Positions 24,401-33,141 of a stretch of DNA of 56,825 nt are shown here, one piece after another (within the stretch, counting starts at the first letter, position 1; every line of letters starts with the position of its first letter). The translations under genes and the position numbers were made by a program. Source of the stretch: Perkinsus olseni (taxonomy: Eukaryota; Perkinsozoa; Perkinsida); assembly GCA_013115125.1 (NCBI GenBank), contig JABANN010000176.1, forward strand, positions 1-56,825. Reading direction: 5' to 3'. Below the pieces are notes generated by a model. That model worked only from the letters and a program-made list of their open reading frames with translations. It made no database searches and had not been told where the DNA came from.

Positions 24401-24467
24401 GAGATTGAACTTTCTTGTAGGAGGCCTTCTTCGAGGGAGAGGCGCCACTCTCCTCCCGGAGGACCAT
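15407..24467 (-). CDS. cyclic-nucleotide-binding-domain K+ channel with long ankyrin region
   Basis: Many-exon gene. N-terminus (24467-23843): 200 Ser/charge-rich residues from MVLREESGASPSKK with one helical stretch. S1: FRLVWDFVALLFIAYQAFLV. S3: TWFIIDLAATTPINWILARR. S4-S5: RLLRLIRLRQLLTKMEEHIE, then a Trp-rich HWIACFWWAIGE. Pore/S6: SVVSTMYGPVAAENNNERNF, FTMMLMLAAGVIFAVVVGN. C-linker: SFGEYKTEFRQRMKRAMKFM and LRVRRYIENLLDNQFESKAK. CNBD: RICMACNHVFCAPGDVMFYQ, then GMYFVRRGRMTLIAVV. At least eight ankyrin-like units follow between 20400 and 16200, for example TPLHVAVKDLKVEIVSLLLD, TGFTPLHTAVEKGHYELCVM and GESPLHAAAVRTDGGMEMLS. This is the EAG/plant AKT layout: a voltage-sensed, nucleotide-modulated membrane channel. 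The filter is unusual (see findings). An acidic tail near 15620-15407 may be its C-terminus; that end is uncertain. Confidence 0.85.
15620..15665 (+). repeat. tRNA-like T-arm, antisense to the channel gene
   Basis: GGTCCCGGGTTCTATTCCCG: variable loop plus a paired T-arm, in an apparent intron. Confidence 0.5.
15746..15813 (-). repeat. apparent intron with tRNA-like 3' half, sense
   Basis: It starts GTGTGCCGG, contains GGTTCGATCCCTGG, and ends in a T-rich run with TTTTAG before an open exon (EVFKRISDEVAKLNPEG). Confidence 0.5.
16343..16410 (+). repeat. 68-base ankyrin-region intron made of a tRNA-like half, antisense
   Basis: Exon frames on each side (VNSP | MTPALNMAVSLLDF) fix the boundaries on the minus strand. 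On the plus strand it reads AAGGGCCCCCGGTTCGATCC, then CAAGACCATTTC. The minus-strand intron starts GTGGGAG and ends GTTTAG, followed by GTATGAC in the exon. Confidence 0.7.
16680..16720 (-). repeat. tRNA-like T-arm, sense to the channel gene
   Basis: Minus strand: GGTATCAGGTTCGAATCACA; the variable loop and B-box are recognisable and the T-stem has decayed. Confidence 0.45.
18486..18534 (-). repeat. 49-base intron that is a tRNA-like half, sense
   Basis: It starts GTGAGAGGTCCC, has a perfect T-arm (CCCGGGTTCAATCCCAGGG read across the stem), then ACACTTTTT and ends GATTAG. The following exon opens in the ankyrin frame (STFLPGSLSSPSLGN). Confidence 0.65.
19535..19570 (-). repeat. tRNA-like T-arm, sense to the channel gene
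   Basis: Minus strand: CTTGGGTTCGAATCCCAGCA, then CGGCCTTTTC: an intact T-arm plus T-run. Confidence 0.5.
19920..19960 (-). repeat. tRNA-like T-arm, sense to the channel gene
   Basis: Minus strand: CGACCCAGGTTCGATCTATG followed by GGCGGCTTTTCC, matching the family ending. Confidence 0.5.
20353..20411 (-). repeat. 59-base intron that is a tRNA-like half, sense
   Basis: It starts GTAGGTTGCC, continues GGTCGTCGGTTCGATTCCTG and ends CTCTTCAG. It lies directly upstream of the ankyrin exon TFVDLVADEVVLPNTIDE. Confidence 0.65.
20880..20895 (-). repeat. family A core, minus orientation
   Basis: CGCGCGCCACGAAATT on the plus strand, the reverse complement of the AATTTCGTGGCGCGCG core. It lies in channel intronic sequence. 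Confidence 0.6.
21000..21052 (-). repeat. 53-base CNBD intron that is a tRNA-like half, sense
   Basis: The frame AAG-M-YFVRRGR fixes the ends (AT | G completes Met). The intron starts GTAATAGGTCGCGGG, has GGTTCGAATCCTGG, then GGGGGCATTTTTCTG and ends TTTCTAG. The exon resumes GTATTTT, so GTA is repeated at both edges. Confidence 0.8.
21173..21222 (-). repeat. 50-base CNBD intron that is a tRNA-like half, sense
   Basis: The frame (MGRLLRR | YVFFARIREELL) fixes the ends. It starts GTTGGCCATC, has AGGTCCCTGGTTCGATTCC, TGGG, then GGATTTTTAG. GT repeats at the following exon. Confidence 0.8.
22865..22920 (-). repeat. tRNA-like half, sense to the channel gene
   Basis: Minus strand: GACGCAGGTTCAATCCGAGG, then CACGGTATTTTTCGTG and an AG. 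Confidence 0.5.
23018..23062 (+). repeat. tRNA-like half, antisense to the channel gene
   Basis: Plus strand: GAGGTTCCAGGTTCGATCCC, then CGGCGCATTC, the family layout in reverse orientation. Confidence 0.5.
23668..23705 (+). repeat. tRNA-like half, antisense to the channel gene
   Basis: Plus strand: AAGGTCTCCGGTTCGATCCC, then GAGCACTGCATTTT. Confidence 0.5.
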
Positions 24468-24979
24468 TATGGGAGAAGAGAAGGGCTGAGGAGGAGGAGG
24501 GGGATGGGGGTGATGAATTAGAACTTAGCAACTCAACTAAGAGCTAGGGTGGAAAATATACCATAGCTTGACCTATAATGAATCTTACATGCTTGAAGAT
24601 ACCACAGCCCAACCTATATCGTATCTTACATGGTTGAAGATACCACAGCCCAACCTATATCGTATCTTACATGGTTGAAGGTACCACAGCCCAACCTATA
24701 CCGTATCTTACATGGTTGAAGATNNNNNNNNNNNNNNNNNNNNNNNNNNNNNNNNNNNNNNNNNNNNNNNNNNNNNNNNNNNNNNNNNNNNNNNNNNNNN
24801 NNNNNNNNNNNNNNNNNNAGGTACCACAGCCCAACCTATACCGTATCTTACATGGTTGAAGATACCACAGCCCAACCTATACCGTATCTTACATGGTTGA
24901 AGATACCACAGCCCAACCTATACCGTATCTTACATGCTCGAAGATACCATACCGCCACATAAAATTAAATATCAAATCT
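24468..24979. repeat. 41-bp satellite array with assembly gap
   Basis: From about 24590 to 24945, a unit of about 41 bp recurs: it holds ACCACAGCCCAACCTAT, then CGTATCTTACATGGTTGAAG. Copies are nearly identical on both sides of the 95-N gap (24724-24818), so the true array may be longer. It separates the channel gene start from the racemase gene. Its GAAGATACC and GTATCTTAC words resemble intron family B. Confidence 0.85.
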
Positions 24980-26122
24980 TCAGAGATTACTCTTCACCTT
25001 CGGCATAATAACAACGCCCGCCTTGGTCGCCTCCTTCACTACCTCATCTTTATTAAGATAATCCAGAATCTTCGCTGTGCGCGAAGATATCTTCCCGCCT
25101 TTCGCCGGAACAACAACCCCATCCAATTGTGGTGCGGGTTTTGGTAGTCCTTTTCCGTAGACGAATAAATTGGTATTATTCTTAGCCTCGGCAATTGTTA
25201 ATATCGGAGAGACACAGGATTCCCGAAGATCAAAGATTCCCATCCACTCGTCCAACCTCTTCTGTTTGATAATATTTTTACTTCTCTCAATCAGCCGCGG
25301 CCATCGGCTCGAGTCGGCATGACCGATAATAAAATCTTCATCATCTTCGACTCCCATCCCCTTCAAGAACTTCTGATAGAATTTTCGTTCAATCGCCCCG
25401 ACTGCGAGATGCCGTCCATCCAGCGTTTCATAGACATTATAAAAATGACTTTCATATCTCAATATTCCACCACAGCCCTTCCAATCATTCAAAAGTGAAG
25501 TATCTTTCGACATCATGGCATAAATAAATGATGAAAGATACGTCACCCCTTGTACCATATTACAATCAATAACCTCCCCTCTATTGGTGATGTCCCTTCG
25601 TCGCAATGCCAATAAAATACCAAAAGCGCAAAGAAGCCCACCACCAGCAAAATCCGCTACAATATTAATCGGTGGAAGTCGATGTGGTAAAATATCCAAA
25701 ACACCGGTGGCGGCGAGGTAGTTGATGTCGTGGCCGGCGTATTGCCATGAAGGAGAATCTTCAGGTTGACCGTAGCCCGTCAGACGTGCATATATAATCC
25801 GCGGGTTGATATTATTGAAGACCTCCTTCGCACCGAATCCGATCTTTTCCATCACCCCCGGACGGAAGGGGTCAATAAGGACGTCTGCTGATTTTAGTAA
25901 TTGTCGTATCACCTGACCGCCCAGTGGCGATTTAATATCAATATTAATAGTAATTTTGTTATTTCTATTCAACACATCATTACCATCACCACCATTTATT
26001 TTATTTATTTTTATTACCGTAGCACCGAAATCAGCGAGCAATAGCCCACAGAAAGGCCCGGGTGCCAAACCACCAAACTCCACGACAACAATACCCGATA
26101 ACGGTAGACGGCTGGTCATCAT
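24980..26122 (-). CDS. AMACR: family III CoA-transferase, alpha-methylacyl-CoA racemase type
   Basis: One uninterrupted 380-residue frame from MMTSRLPLSGIVVVEFGGLA. Family III (CaiB/BaiF) landmarks are present: APGPFCGLLLADFGATVIKI, DVLIDPFRPGVMEKIG and YARLTGYGQ. The residues that do racemase chemistry in the known enzymes line up: His131 in GHDINYLAATG, Asp157 in VADFAGGG and Glu245 in VGAIERKFY. The family inverts the 2-methyl group of branched acyl-CoAs before beta-oxidation. The C-terminus is SNL, close to a PTS1 peroxisome signal (human AMACR also uses a PTS1-like end). Oddities: no intron among intron-crowded neighbours, and an AT-rich third-position bias (many AATATT, TTTATT words). 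This points to a retrocopy or a transferred gene. Confidence 0.9.
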   Translation of the reverse strand: MMTSRLPLSGIVVVEFGGLAPGPFCGLLLADFGATVIKINKINGGDGNDVLNRNNKITINIDIKSPLGGQVIRQLLKSADVLIDPFRPGVMEKIGFGAKEVFNNINPRIIYARLTGYGQPEDSPSWQYAGHDINYLAATGVLDILPHRLPPINIVADFAGGGLLCAFGILLALRRRDITNRGEVIDCNMVQGVTYLSSFIYAMMSKDTSLLNDWKGCGGILRYESHFYNVYETLDGRHLAVGAIERKFYQKFLKGMGVEDDEDFIIGHADSSRWPRLIERSKNIIKQKRLDEWMGIFDLRESCVSPILTIAEAKNNTNLFVYGKGLPKPAPQLDGVVVPAKGGKISSRTAKILDYLNKDEVVKEATKAGVVIMPKVKSNL

Positions 26123-26283
26123 TCAAAACGCTGCGGACGTTGAGTTTAGTGCAAACAGGAATTTGCGAAATTGCAGTAATGCTGAAACTAAAGCGCGCTC
26201 GCCCCGAATCGAAGCCAGGGAAAGAAAGACATCCCTAGAGGTGCCGTTCCACTTCGCGAGAGGAATTGAGATGTGAACCAAGC

Positions 26284-26362
26284 GGATGAACAACCCCGGA
26301 ATCGAACCGGGATCGCTCGCTATGTTGCAGGCTGCTCTACATACTCAGCTAAACCACTGCAC
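26284..26362 (-). pseudogene. decayed full-length tRNA-like sequence
   Basis: The D-arm (TTTAGCTGAGTATGTAGAGC) and a perfect T-arm (CCCGG-TTCGATT-CCGGG) are clear, but the acceptor and anticodon stems no longer pair. It is probably a dead tRNA or tRNA-derived element. Confidence 0.55.
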
Positions 26363-26454
26363 ATTAACGAGGTAAGTCGCAATGGTTCACCCCGCCTTAG
26401 GTGATTTATTTTTTGAGAGCATTCCATAGGATGGCCACCTACCATGTTTACCGG

Positions 26455-26550
26455 AATTTCGTGGCCCGCGACGGCGGTAATTTCGTGGCGCGCGACGGTA
26501 GAAGTTTCGTGGCGCGCGACGGTGGTAATTTCGTGGCGCGTGACAGCAGG
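26455..26550 (+). repeat. four tandem copies of the family A core
   Basis: The AATTTCGTGGCGCGCG core occurs four times with slight changes, separated by GACGGYGGT-type spacers, outside any recognised intron. Confidence 0.85.
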
Positions 26551-26848
26551 CGATTTTGGTACATCGCAGTGTACTTTTGGTGCTGCTCTATCATTGTGGC
26601 CCCCCCATTTGGAAGTGGGTCGTCTATAGTATCTATCAAGCTGGGATCAGTAGAATAATAATTATCAACGGTAATCTGTGGAACGCCAGAGTCGACCTCA
26701 AGATACGTTTTACACCCTCGCTCAGGTGCGTGGATATATCTTGAAATTTGACTATTAATCGATATAACTTGGCTATTAATGTAGGAGGGAATCTGGACGT
26801 TAAGCGTGCAAGATACAGAATATGTCAAGTCGGTGCTCATCTCCACAG

Positions 26849-29800
26849 ATGGATAAATCAAACCTTATTGTTAACTATCTTCCATCTACATTCACCGAGG
26901 CAGATCTACTGGAGATGTTCGAAAGATACGGCGCGATCCAATCGATCAAGGTAGTAATATCAGTGGCCCTTTCCCGAATAAATTCTGTCGGCTGCTTCGA
27001 TTTTGTAAAAAAAAGATTTTTTTCGTGTTCAACAGACCCTCTCCTGAGGTGGAGGCTTCTGGAGGGGTCTATTGGGCTGTTCAAAATACCATCATTTTCG
27101 AAATGGACAAACTCACTAAAAAGTAATTTTTCATGGAAAATTCGGGAAAAATAGTCAATTTCAATACTAATTCTCAGCTCTTCATATTTTCGTGTTCTTC
27201 GTGACTGTGAGCGTTACCTTTTGCCCACTGGTATTAATATCCCTTCACACTGGTCGTTCATCCCCCACCGTCGAACCCCATCCCCATTTCCCCCTGTCAG
27301 ATTGTTCGCGATAAGACGACCGGTATCTCTATGGGATTTGGTTTTGTAAACTTCGAGACGAACGAGGGAGCTGAAGCTGCCGTGGATGCTCTTAACTGTA
27401 GTACCTGAGTTTATTCTCTCTTCCGGTCTGCAGTCGGAGATCTCTGTCACATGCAACTGTACGGCTCTTCCCGGACGTATCCAGTCATCGGAACGACTTC
27501 ATGTCGTCTTACTGGATGGTTTGGTCCGGCCGGTTAATGGGAATGGCGGATTAGTACTTTCTCGATGATTGCGATTATTACACTAAGATATGCTACGCCA
27601 GAGGTTGATCTGTAGTGTGCATGGCTGGGAGTATCTTTATCAGGTACAGTCTTACCAGAAGGCAAGCGGATGAAAGTCTCCGTGGCTCGCCCGGCGTGGA
27701 AGGCAAATATTCACAGCAACTTATACGTGTCCGGCCTCCCTCTCTCCTACACTCGAAAAGATGTAAGAAAATTTCTCGGAATAATTTCGTGGCGCGCGGT
27801 CATCGTTGTTATCGTCGTCGTCGTCGTCGTCGTCGTGGTGCAGATTGACGATTTGTTCGGCCCAGAGTACACATCCCATATCGAGAGCATGCGGCTGCTG
27901 TACGACCAAGGCGGCCAGAAGTTCCGTGGAATTGCAGTGGTCCGGTTCGACACGGAAGAAAGCGCCTACAACGCGATGAGGGCATTTGCCAACTGCCAGT
28001 TGACCGACCCTGTTTCTAAAATAACATCTTCTATGCAGCTAAAGCCTTGGAGGTAAGCCTTATGAGGCTTGCTGGGATAGATCCGGGGGTCTGTGGGATG
28101 ATAGTTAGGCGCTCGTCCGTGTGACTAAGTTGGAGGTTGATAGAGGTCCATGTCGGGAAATTTTTAGGTCCTGGTGATAATAGTCCCCGCCGTGTAGCGA
28201 CTGATATCGCTTGAATGTTGAAGGGTGTATTCCGTGGTGAACTCGGGCGTATCTCATGTTACCTGTTTCGATCGCGGAAATTCCTTATCCATTATCCAGG
28301 CCCGAGTTCAGAGCTGATCGTGTGGACTCGGAAGTGATGAGAGATCAGCTTCTGCGTCAGCAGCGGTCCACGACGATGCAGCATCTTCAACCGGTTGTTG
28401 GCGGTGTTGCGGGGCCTAGGGGTAGTAGTACTTGCTCTCGCGGCGTTGTTAATAACGGCTGTGGATCGACCGGTCGTTAAAAGGTGCTCGAGCGTATTCT
28501 ACTGGAGCGCTCAATATCAAGCCAACGGCAACAGGAGGGGCCTCTCAACTAACGTGAGAGAGAAAGTGTCCTTCCCGTGGATCGAACCTGGGTCTTTAGG
28601 TTACCGCAGCAGCCGTCCGAGTCCAGCCGGTATAGCTCCCGCTCGAGATTCGCCAGCAGTAGTATACCCACTGGTGAGCCTCCACGCGACAACTCCACAG
28701 CGTAGTCCTGCGTGTAGGTGTTACTCGGGACTACAGACCACAGCTAGAGGTGTCAGAAAATCAGCAGACCAGCGGCAGCAGAAGCAGTTGGGACAGCGTC
28801 TGGAATGAGTAAGTTCCTTGCAGGAGTGGGTGGCGTGGTCGGAATACTGTGGGCGAATAGACTCTCCGGTCGACAAAGTAATTCTGGAAATCAGAATGGA
28901 TTCTAGAATCGATTCTGGGATTCAGAATTGGCTCGCTGAACACGCCTGAGTTATAGAGGTGGGCGACTGTACGGGTACGGTCTAGTACGGAGTACGGTAC
29001 GGGTAGTACGAGTACGACTCCGTACTAACCGTACTACCCGTCCCAGGGGCTCCCAAGTACCGTACTAGTACGGCGTACTTGAAGTACGGCGTAATTTAAT
29101 ACCCGTATGCGTTATTTGATATAGTTAATACGTACTAATTCTCCGTACCCGTACGAAGTAGACAGTTTGGAACGTACTCCGTACCGTACGTTCCTCGACC
29201 CCAGTACGGTTGCCCTACTCTACTCTACTGAGTTATCCGTGGGTGGGAAGCCAGAAATTTGGAAAGTATGGCGAAGAGGGACTTTTGTTGTATTGCTGGT
29301 GGACAGTGGTTCCATACCTGATGGTTTATTCGACCCGCTCCCAGTTGGACCGTCCGAGGACCTTCTTTACTACGGGGCATTCCTGTGAGAGTACTCGTCG
29401 GTAGATTAACGTCAACCTTTGGTTGCGGGCGGCTGTATTACGTATCTTTATCTTCGTCATGAACCTTGTTCGACCTTAGATACCTCCATCACGCCATTAA
29501 CGCGCAGGCGGCCCATCAGCACAAGAGCGGCGACGGCTCCGGAGAGGCAGCGGGATTGGTACCGCCACCACCTCCTCAACTTCTTGCTGCCGCTGCTGCT
29601 GGTAAGTATCTTCAAGACACCATCTTGCAATCTTGCAATTCCTCAATTTCCAGCGGCTGATCCGGCGTATATAGTGCAGGCGGCGGCCGTAGCTGCGGCA
29701 GCTATCGGCCAACAGGGTGGTGGATTACCGGGTAATTACCAATAACCGTTTCATTGGAATTACAGGGCGAGCGAAATTGCCATGTGTTTTTGACAGGTTT

Positions 29801-31016
29801 CTTGAGTGGTGGTGGAGGCGCGCTGCATACGCCCGGAGTACTATCGCCTCAAGGACTGCAGACGGGCCGCGCCGGGGCCTTGGCCGGCAGTGGTGGGTCG
29901 AGGGGCGACAGGCGACGTCGATTGTCCGCCTACTCTCGCTGCTGTTGTAGCGTTGTTGGCAGCCCCTCAGTCGTCGGCTGCTGCTGCTGCTGCGCCATCC
30001 TCATCGTCATCACCACCCGCCGCTTTGTTTATCTTTCATCTTCCGCCGGAGTGCGATGATTCGACCTTGCGGTGAGGAGGATAATTTTGTGGCGCGTGAC
30101 GGTTGTTGCAGGTGATGGCCTTTTTTTCAGAGTGCTTTTTGAGCAGTACGGTCAGCTGGACTCGGTTAAAGTGGTGGTGGGCAAGGGCTACGGCTTCGTC
30201 AACTTTGTGGACTGGGACTGTGTACTACGGACGGGTGGATGTTAATCTCGCTCGCCCGGAAGGGTTATGTTGAATCTACTTGGACCAGATCGTCTTCGTT
30301 AGGAAGTACTATCAGAGTAGCGTGTGCGGCAAGGGCGGTGGCTGCGCCCTCCGGGTAGTAGTGTGTGTGAATTTCGATCGTATCGAACCTGTTGCAACGA
30401 CTTCTGCGCACGCCTAGCCGCAAAGGTGTGCGACCGCTGCGACCTGCGTCAAATCCTAATACTTATATCAGTGGGTGATGGAATTCTCGATGGTATTGGC
30501 GTTTTAGTCAGTGGGTGTGCAGTCACGTGGGACGTGCTGTCAATGGAATCACGAGGCGCGCGCGATTCGGATGGACTCATTAGTGAGAGTTGTGTTTTAT
30601 TGGATCGGTTGTCAGGCTCAGCGGGCTGTTGATGCGTTGAACGGGTTCAAGTTGGGCAGCAAACGTTTGAAGGTCGAATTTAAGAAGGCCCGGAATGATT
30701 CCGCCGCGTTGGCCCCGGGCCGGCAGGGACCAACGCCGCCTGCTAGCTCTTCCACTCAACAGTTTGGAGAAAAGATCGCAGAGGAATTGGACGGGGGCGC
30801 AGGTGGTGAAGGAGAGAAGGCGCAGGAGGGAGAGTTGCCAGGTAGTCTAATGGGTAGAGCGTCAGTCTTTCTAACGGAAGGATGTGGGTTCCATTCTAGG
30901 AGAAGTCATTATTTATTTTTTCAGCCGGTAGCCCGGAGAAGAGTGAAGATCTGCGGCAAAGCGCCGAACCAGCACCATCTGGTGAACCTCTTTCGATCAC
31001 TACTACGGCGAAGTAG
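26849..31016 (+). CDS. ELAV-like RNA-binding protein with three RRMs
   Basis: RRM1 starts at the ATG: MDKSNLIVNYLPSTFTEADL (RNP2 LIVNYL), spliced to IVRDKTTGISMGFGFVNFET (RNP1 MGFGFVNF). The linker MKVSVARPAWKANIHSN follows. RRM2: LYVSGLPLSYTRKD | IDDLFGPEYTSH...KFRGIAVVRFDTEESA. A low-complexity hinge rich in Ala, Pro and Ser spans several exons. RRM3: LFIFHLPPECDDSTLR, VLFEQYGQLDSVKVVVGKGY, GFVNF, and AVDALNGFKLGSKRLKVEFK. The C-terminus is acidic/Ser-rich and ends EPLSITTTAK, TAG at 31014-31016. The RRM1-RRM2 pair plus distant RRM3 is the ELAV/CELF layout, and RRM1 is closest to ELAV in wording. Such proteins bind U/AU-rich mRNA and affect splicing and stability. Some hinge exons are uncertain. 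Confidence 0.88.
27773..27843 (+). repeat. 71-base family A introner with embedded (GTC)n, sense
   Basis: The RRM2 frame (TRKD | IDDLFG) fixes the ends. The core is at 27783-27798, followed by about ten GTC/GTT triplets and GTGCAG. Confidence 0.75.
28554..28609 (-). repeat. 56-base tRNA-like half intron, antisense to the ELAV gene
   Basis: On the host strand it starts GTGAGAGAGAAAGTG and ends TACCGCAG. On the minus strand it reads AAAGACCCAGGTTCGATCCA, a variable loop and B-box. Confidence 0.6.
28960..29200. repeat. GTACGG-rich palindromic repeat block
   Basis: Within the ELAV gene, GTACGG and its complement CCGTAC recur many times in both directions, forming nested inverted repeats around about 29035. 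Confidence 0.8.
30083..30100 (+). repeat. family A core in an RRM3 intron, sense
   Basis: AATTTTGTGGCGCGTGAC lies inside the intron that splits RRM3 (STLR | VLFEQYG). Confidence 0.65.
30842..30924 (+). repeat. 83-base intron that is a nearly whole tRNA-like sequence, sense
   Basis: The frame (EGELP-A-GSPEKSEDL, split GCC codon) fixes the ends. The donor GTAGTC coincides with tRNA positions around 8-12. A D-arm (TAATGGGTAGAGCG), an anticodon-like segment and GTGGGTTCCATTC follow, then a T-rich run and TTTTTTCAG. Confidence 0.75.
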
Positions 31017-31436
31017 CTCCTGAAGACACCTACGCTTTTTGGGTAGTCTATAAATAGTAGTCGAGTAACCAAGTTGATGTCACTTTTGTCGATGGCAACT
31101 AACCGAGACGACTGAATGATCGAGTGATGATCTCTTTTCTACTTTTGATGTTGCCAATCTTTGCATATGCAAATTACTGTAGCGGCAGTTTGTAGCGGCA
31201 ATACCGAGGAGTTGTTGTTGTTGTTGTTGGAGGAGGAGGAGGAGGAGGAGGAGGCCTGGCCACCTCGCTCATCGGGTGGAAAAATCGCTCATCCATTATT
31301 GTTATTTTCTATTATCGACTTCAGTTGAATGGTAGTATTTGATGATAGTGATGATGAGGCATATCGTTGATAGTTGATGATAACGTATTTCTGTGACGAC
31401 TGAGTGTTGCTTTGTTCTACAATGCTGCTGCAGGGG

Positions 31437-31505
31437 ATTTGGTCTAGTGGATACTCTGATTGTATAACATTGAGGAGGTTGTAGGTTCGATCCATTCGTC
31501 TGCTG
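31437..31505 (+). pseudogene. decayed full-length tRNA-like sequence between genes
   Basis: A-box-like TGGTCTAGTGGA and B-box TAGGTTCGATCC are spaced as in a tRNA, but the stems pair poorly. Confidence 0.5.
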
Positions 31506-31735
31506 CTAGGTTTCCGGCAACTCTAGTAAATATCTCCTACACGCGTCGATTCTTCCATCCGCTTTGGCTCGAGTCTTCTCCCCTGCTTTGGCGAGTAGCC
31601 CCCTCTCCGTCAGACGCTGTCAACAACCACCGTCTACAACCCTCGTCCTTTTCTTAGCTGCAATAGATTCGCCTCTGATCGTCTCTCCACCGCAGGATTG
31701 GTCCTCACCTTAACGTATACACTGTCTTCACTGTA

Positions 31736-33141
31736 ATGTCGTCGTCATCATCCCCTCCTCCCAACGCTGAGTTCAAGGCGGCCAATGCTGCCGCTAACGA
31801 CCCTGAGGGCTGGCGGTGCGACGGATGCTTCTGCAGGAATAAAAAGGAGGATGTTATATGTGTTGTCTGTGAAGCGGTAGTTATGGGAGGAATCTATTGG
31901 TCATCATGGCATATGGCAGAGAAAAAGATATGCGTATCTTTCTGACTGAGTAAACATACAGTGAGGTCGAACTTATACTCAACTTCACTGAAATACGTCA
32001 TGTCTCCGCTTCGCTTCGCCGCTCGAGTGCGAAGATTGGACCACCAGTGATGCGGCTGCTATTGAGCGTTGAACTCGGCATTGGTGGTGCCTCAGCCCAA
32101 CCCCAATCTGAGCGCTGAGGATATCGAACGACTGAAGAAGCAGAAGGAGGAGGAGAAGAACAAGTTGATTTCTATGTTTCATACTAATGATGATAATAAC
32201 AGCACTGGTAGGTGGTAGGCTGTGCGATTATTATGATACTGGAAATGAACCTGTCTACAGGGTTCTCACTTTCTCATCGAATTTGATAATTCCTTATACA
32301 AAGTTTTGGGAGGGTGAAGGTCTTCGCTGTATCGTTTTAACTGAATTCCACGTCGTGGTTGCAAAGCGGCAAATTTTTTGGAAAGCAAATCTGCAGTAGG
32401 CAGGGAATGGCTATTCTCCTCCTAGCGGTGTGAAGGAAGTGCAGGGCGTTCATAGGAGGGGTTCATCTCATTAATCGGAGGACGAGTTGTTGATGGCGTG
32501 ACTGATGCCTGATCAGCTCCGAAGCCGACTGGATTCGGAGTATCTGCCGAAGCAGCACCTCCATCGGCTACCACGTTCACCTTCGGCCAACCACAGACCA
32601 CGACCAGCCCAGAGGCTGGCAAGCCCTTCGTGTTTGGAGCTCCCACGGCCAATGACGCGGCTGATAGCTCCAACGCTCAAACGTGAGTATCGGGTTGGGA
32701 GTTGCCGGTGATCAGGTGTCCGGCATAATTTTTGAATAACCAAAAAAGGGGTTGTGATTTGTAATTTGTACCCCATAATTTTTGGGTGGTCCCTGCCCTG
32801 GGGTTGTATCACTTCGACCCGTCCTTGCATTCTGTAGTGAGTGTGATCGCTGATGTTTTCGTGATCGCGAAATCCGCTGCGGAGCCGCTAGGAGTCAGCC
32901 GCCGCCGAAAGCTGCTATTCATTCCTCCTGCGGTGAATGATGGCGCATTTCTGATTTCAGGATATCCCCTCCGAGCGCTACCCCGTCGTTCGTGTTCGGA
33001 GCTCCTTCGACGACGTCAGCTGGCTCGTCGGCCAACACGACTCCCATCACTTTCGGATCGGCACCGGCAGCGGCGGCGGCCCCTGCTGGGTCTGGCTTCG
33101 TACCAAAATTGGGAGATGATAAGAAGAGCGATGAGAAGTGA
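31736..33141 (+). CDS. small FG-repeat nucleoporin with RanBP2-type zinc finger
   Basis: Four exons, 31736-31876, 32096-32207, 32517-32682 and 32961-33141, join in frame to 199 residues. The zinc finger is GWRCDGCFCRNKKEDVICVV then CEAPNPN, i.e. W-x-C-x2-C...N...C-x2-C-x2-P; the last part is restored only by splicing. A charged helix follows (LSAEDIERLKKQKEEEKNKL). Then FG repeats: PTGFGVS, FTFGQP, FVFGAP (twice) and ITFGSAP among Ser/Thr/Ala. The end is FVPKLGDDKKSDEK. FG repeats line the nuclear pore and bind transport receptors; RanBP2 fingers bind Ran. It is far shorter than Nup153 or RanBP2, which share these parts. RCC1, the Ran exchange factor, is the next gene. Confidence 0.85.

Larger units (their letters stand above)
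26123..26848. other. intergenic, with tRNA-like remnant and family A array
   Basis: This holds the 5' flank of the racemase gene, a decayed tRNA-like sequence and a four-copy family A array, then the ELAV gene's 5' region. No exon seen before 26849. Confidence 0.45.

Noticed and set aside
26284-26362. functional tRNA gene upstream of the racemase
   Set aside because: D-arm and T-arm look right, but the acceptor and anticodon stems do not pair. Listed as a decayed copy.
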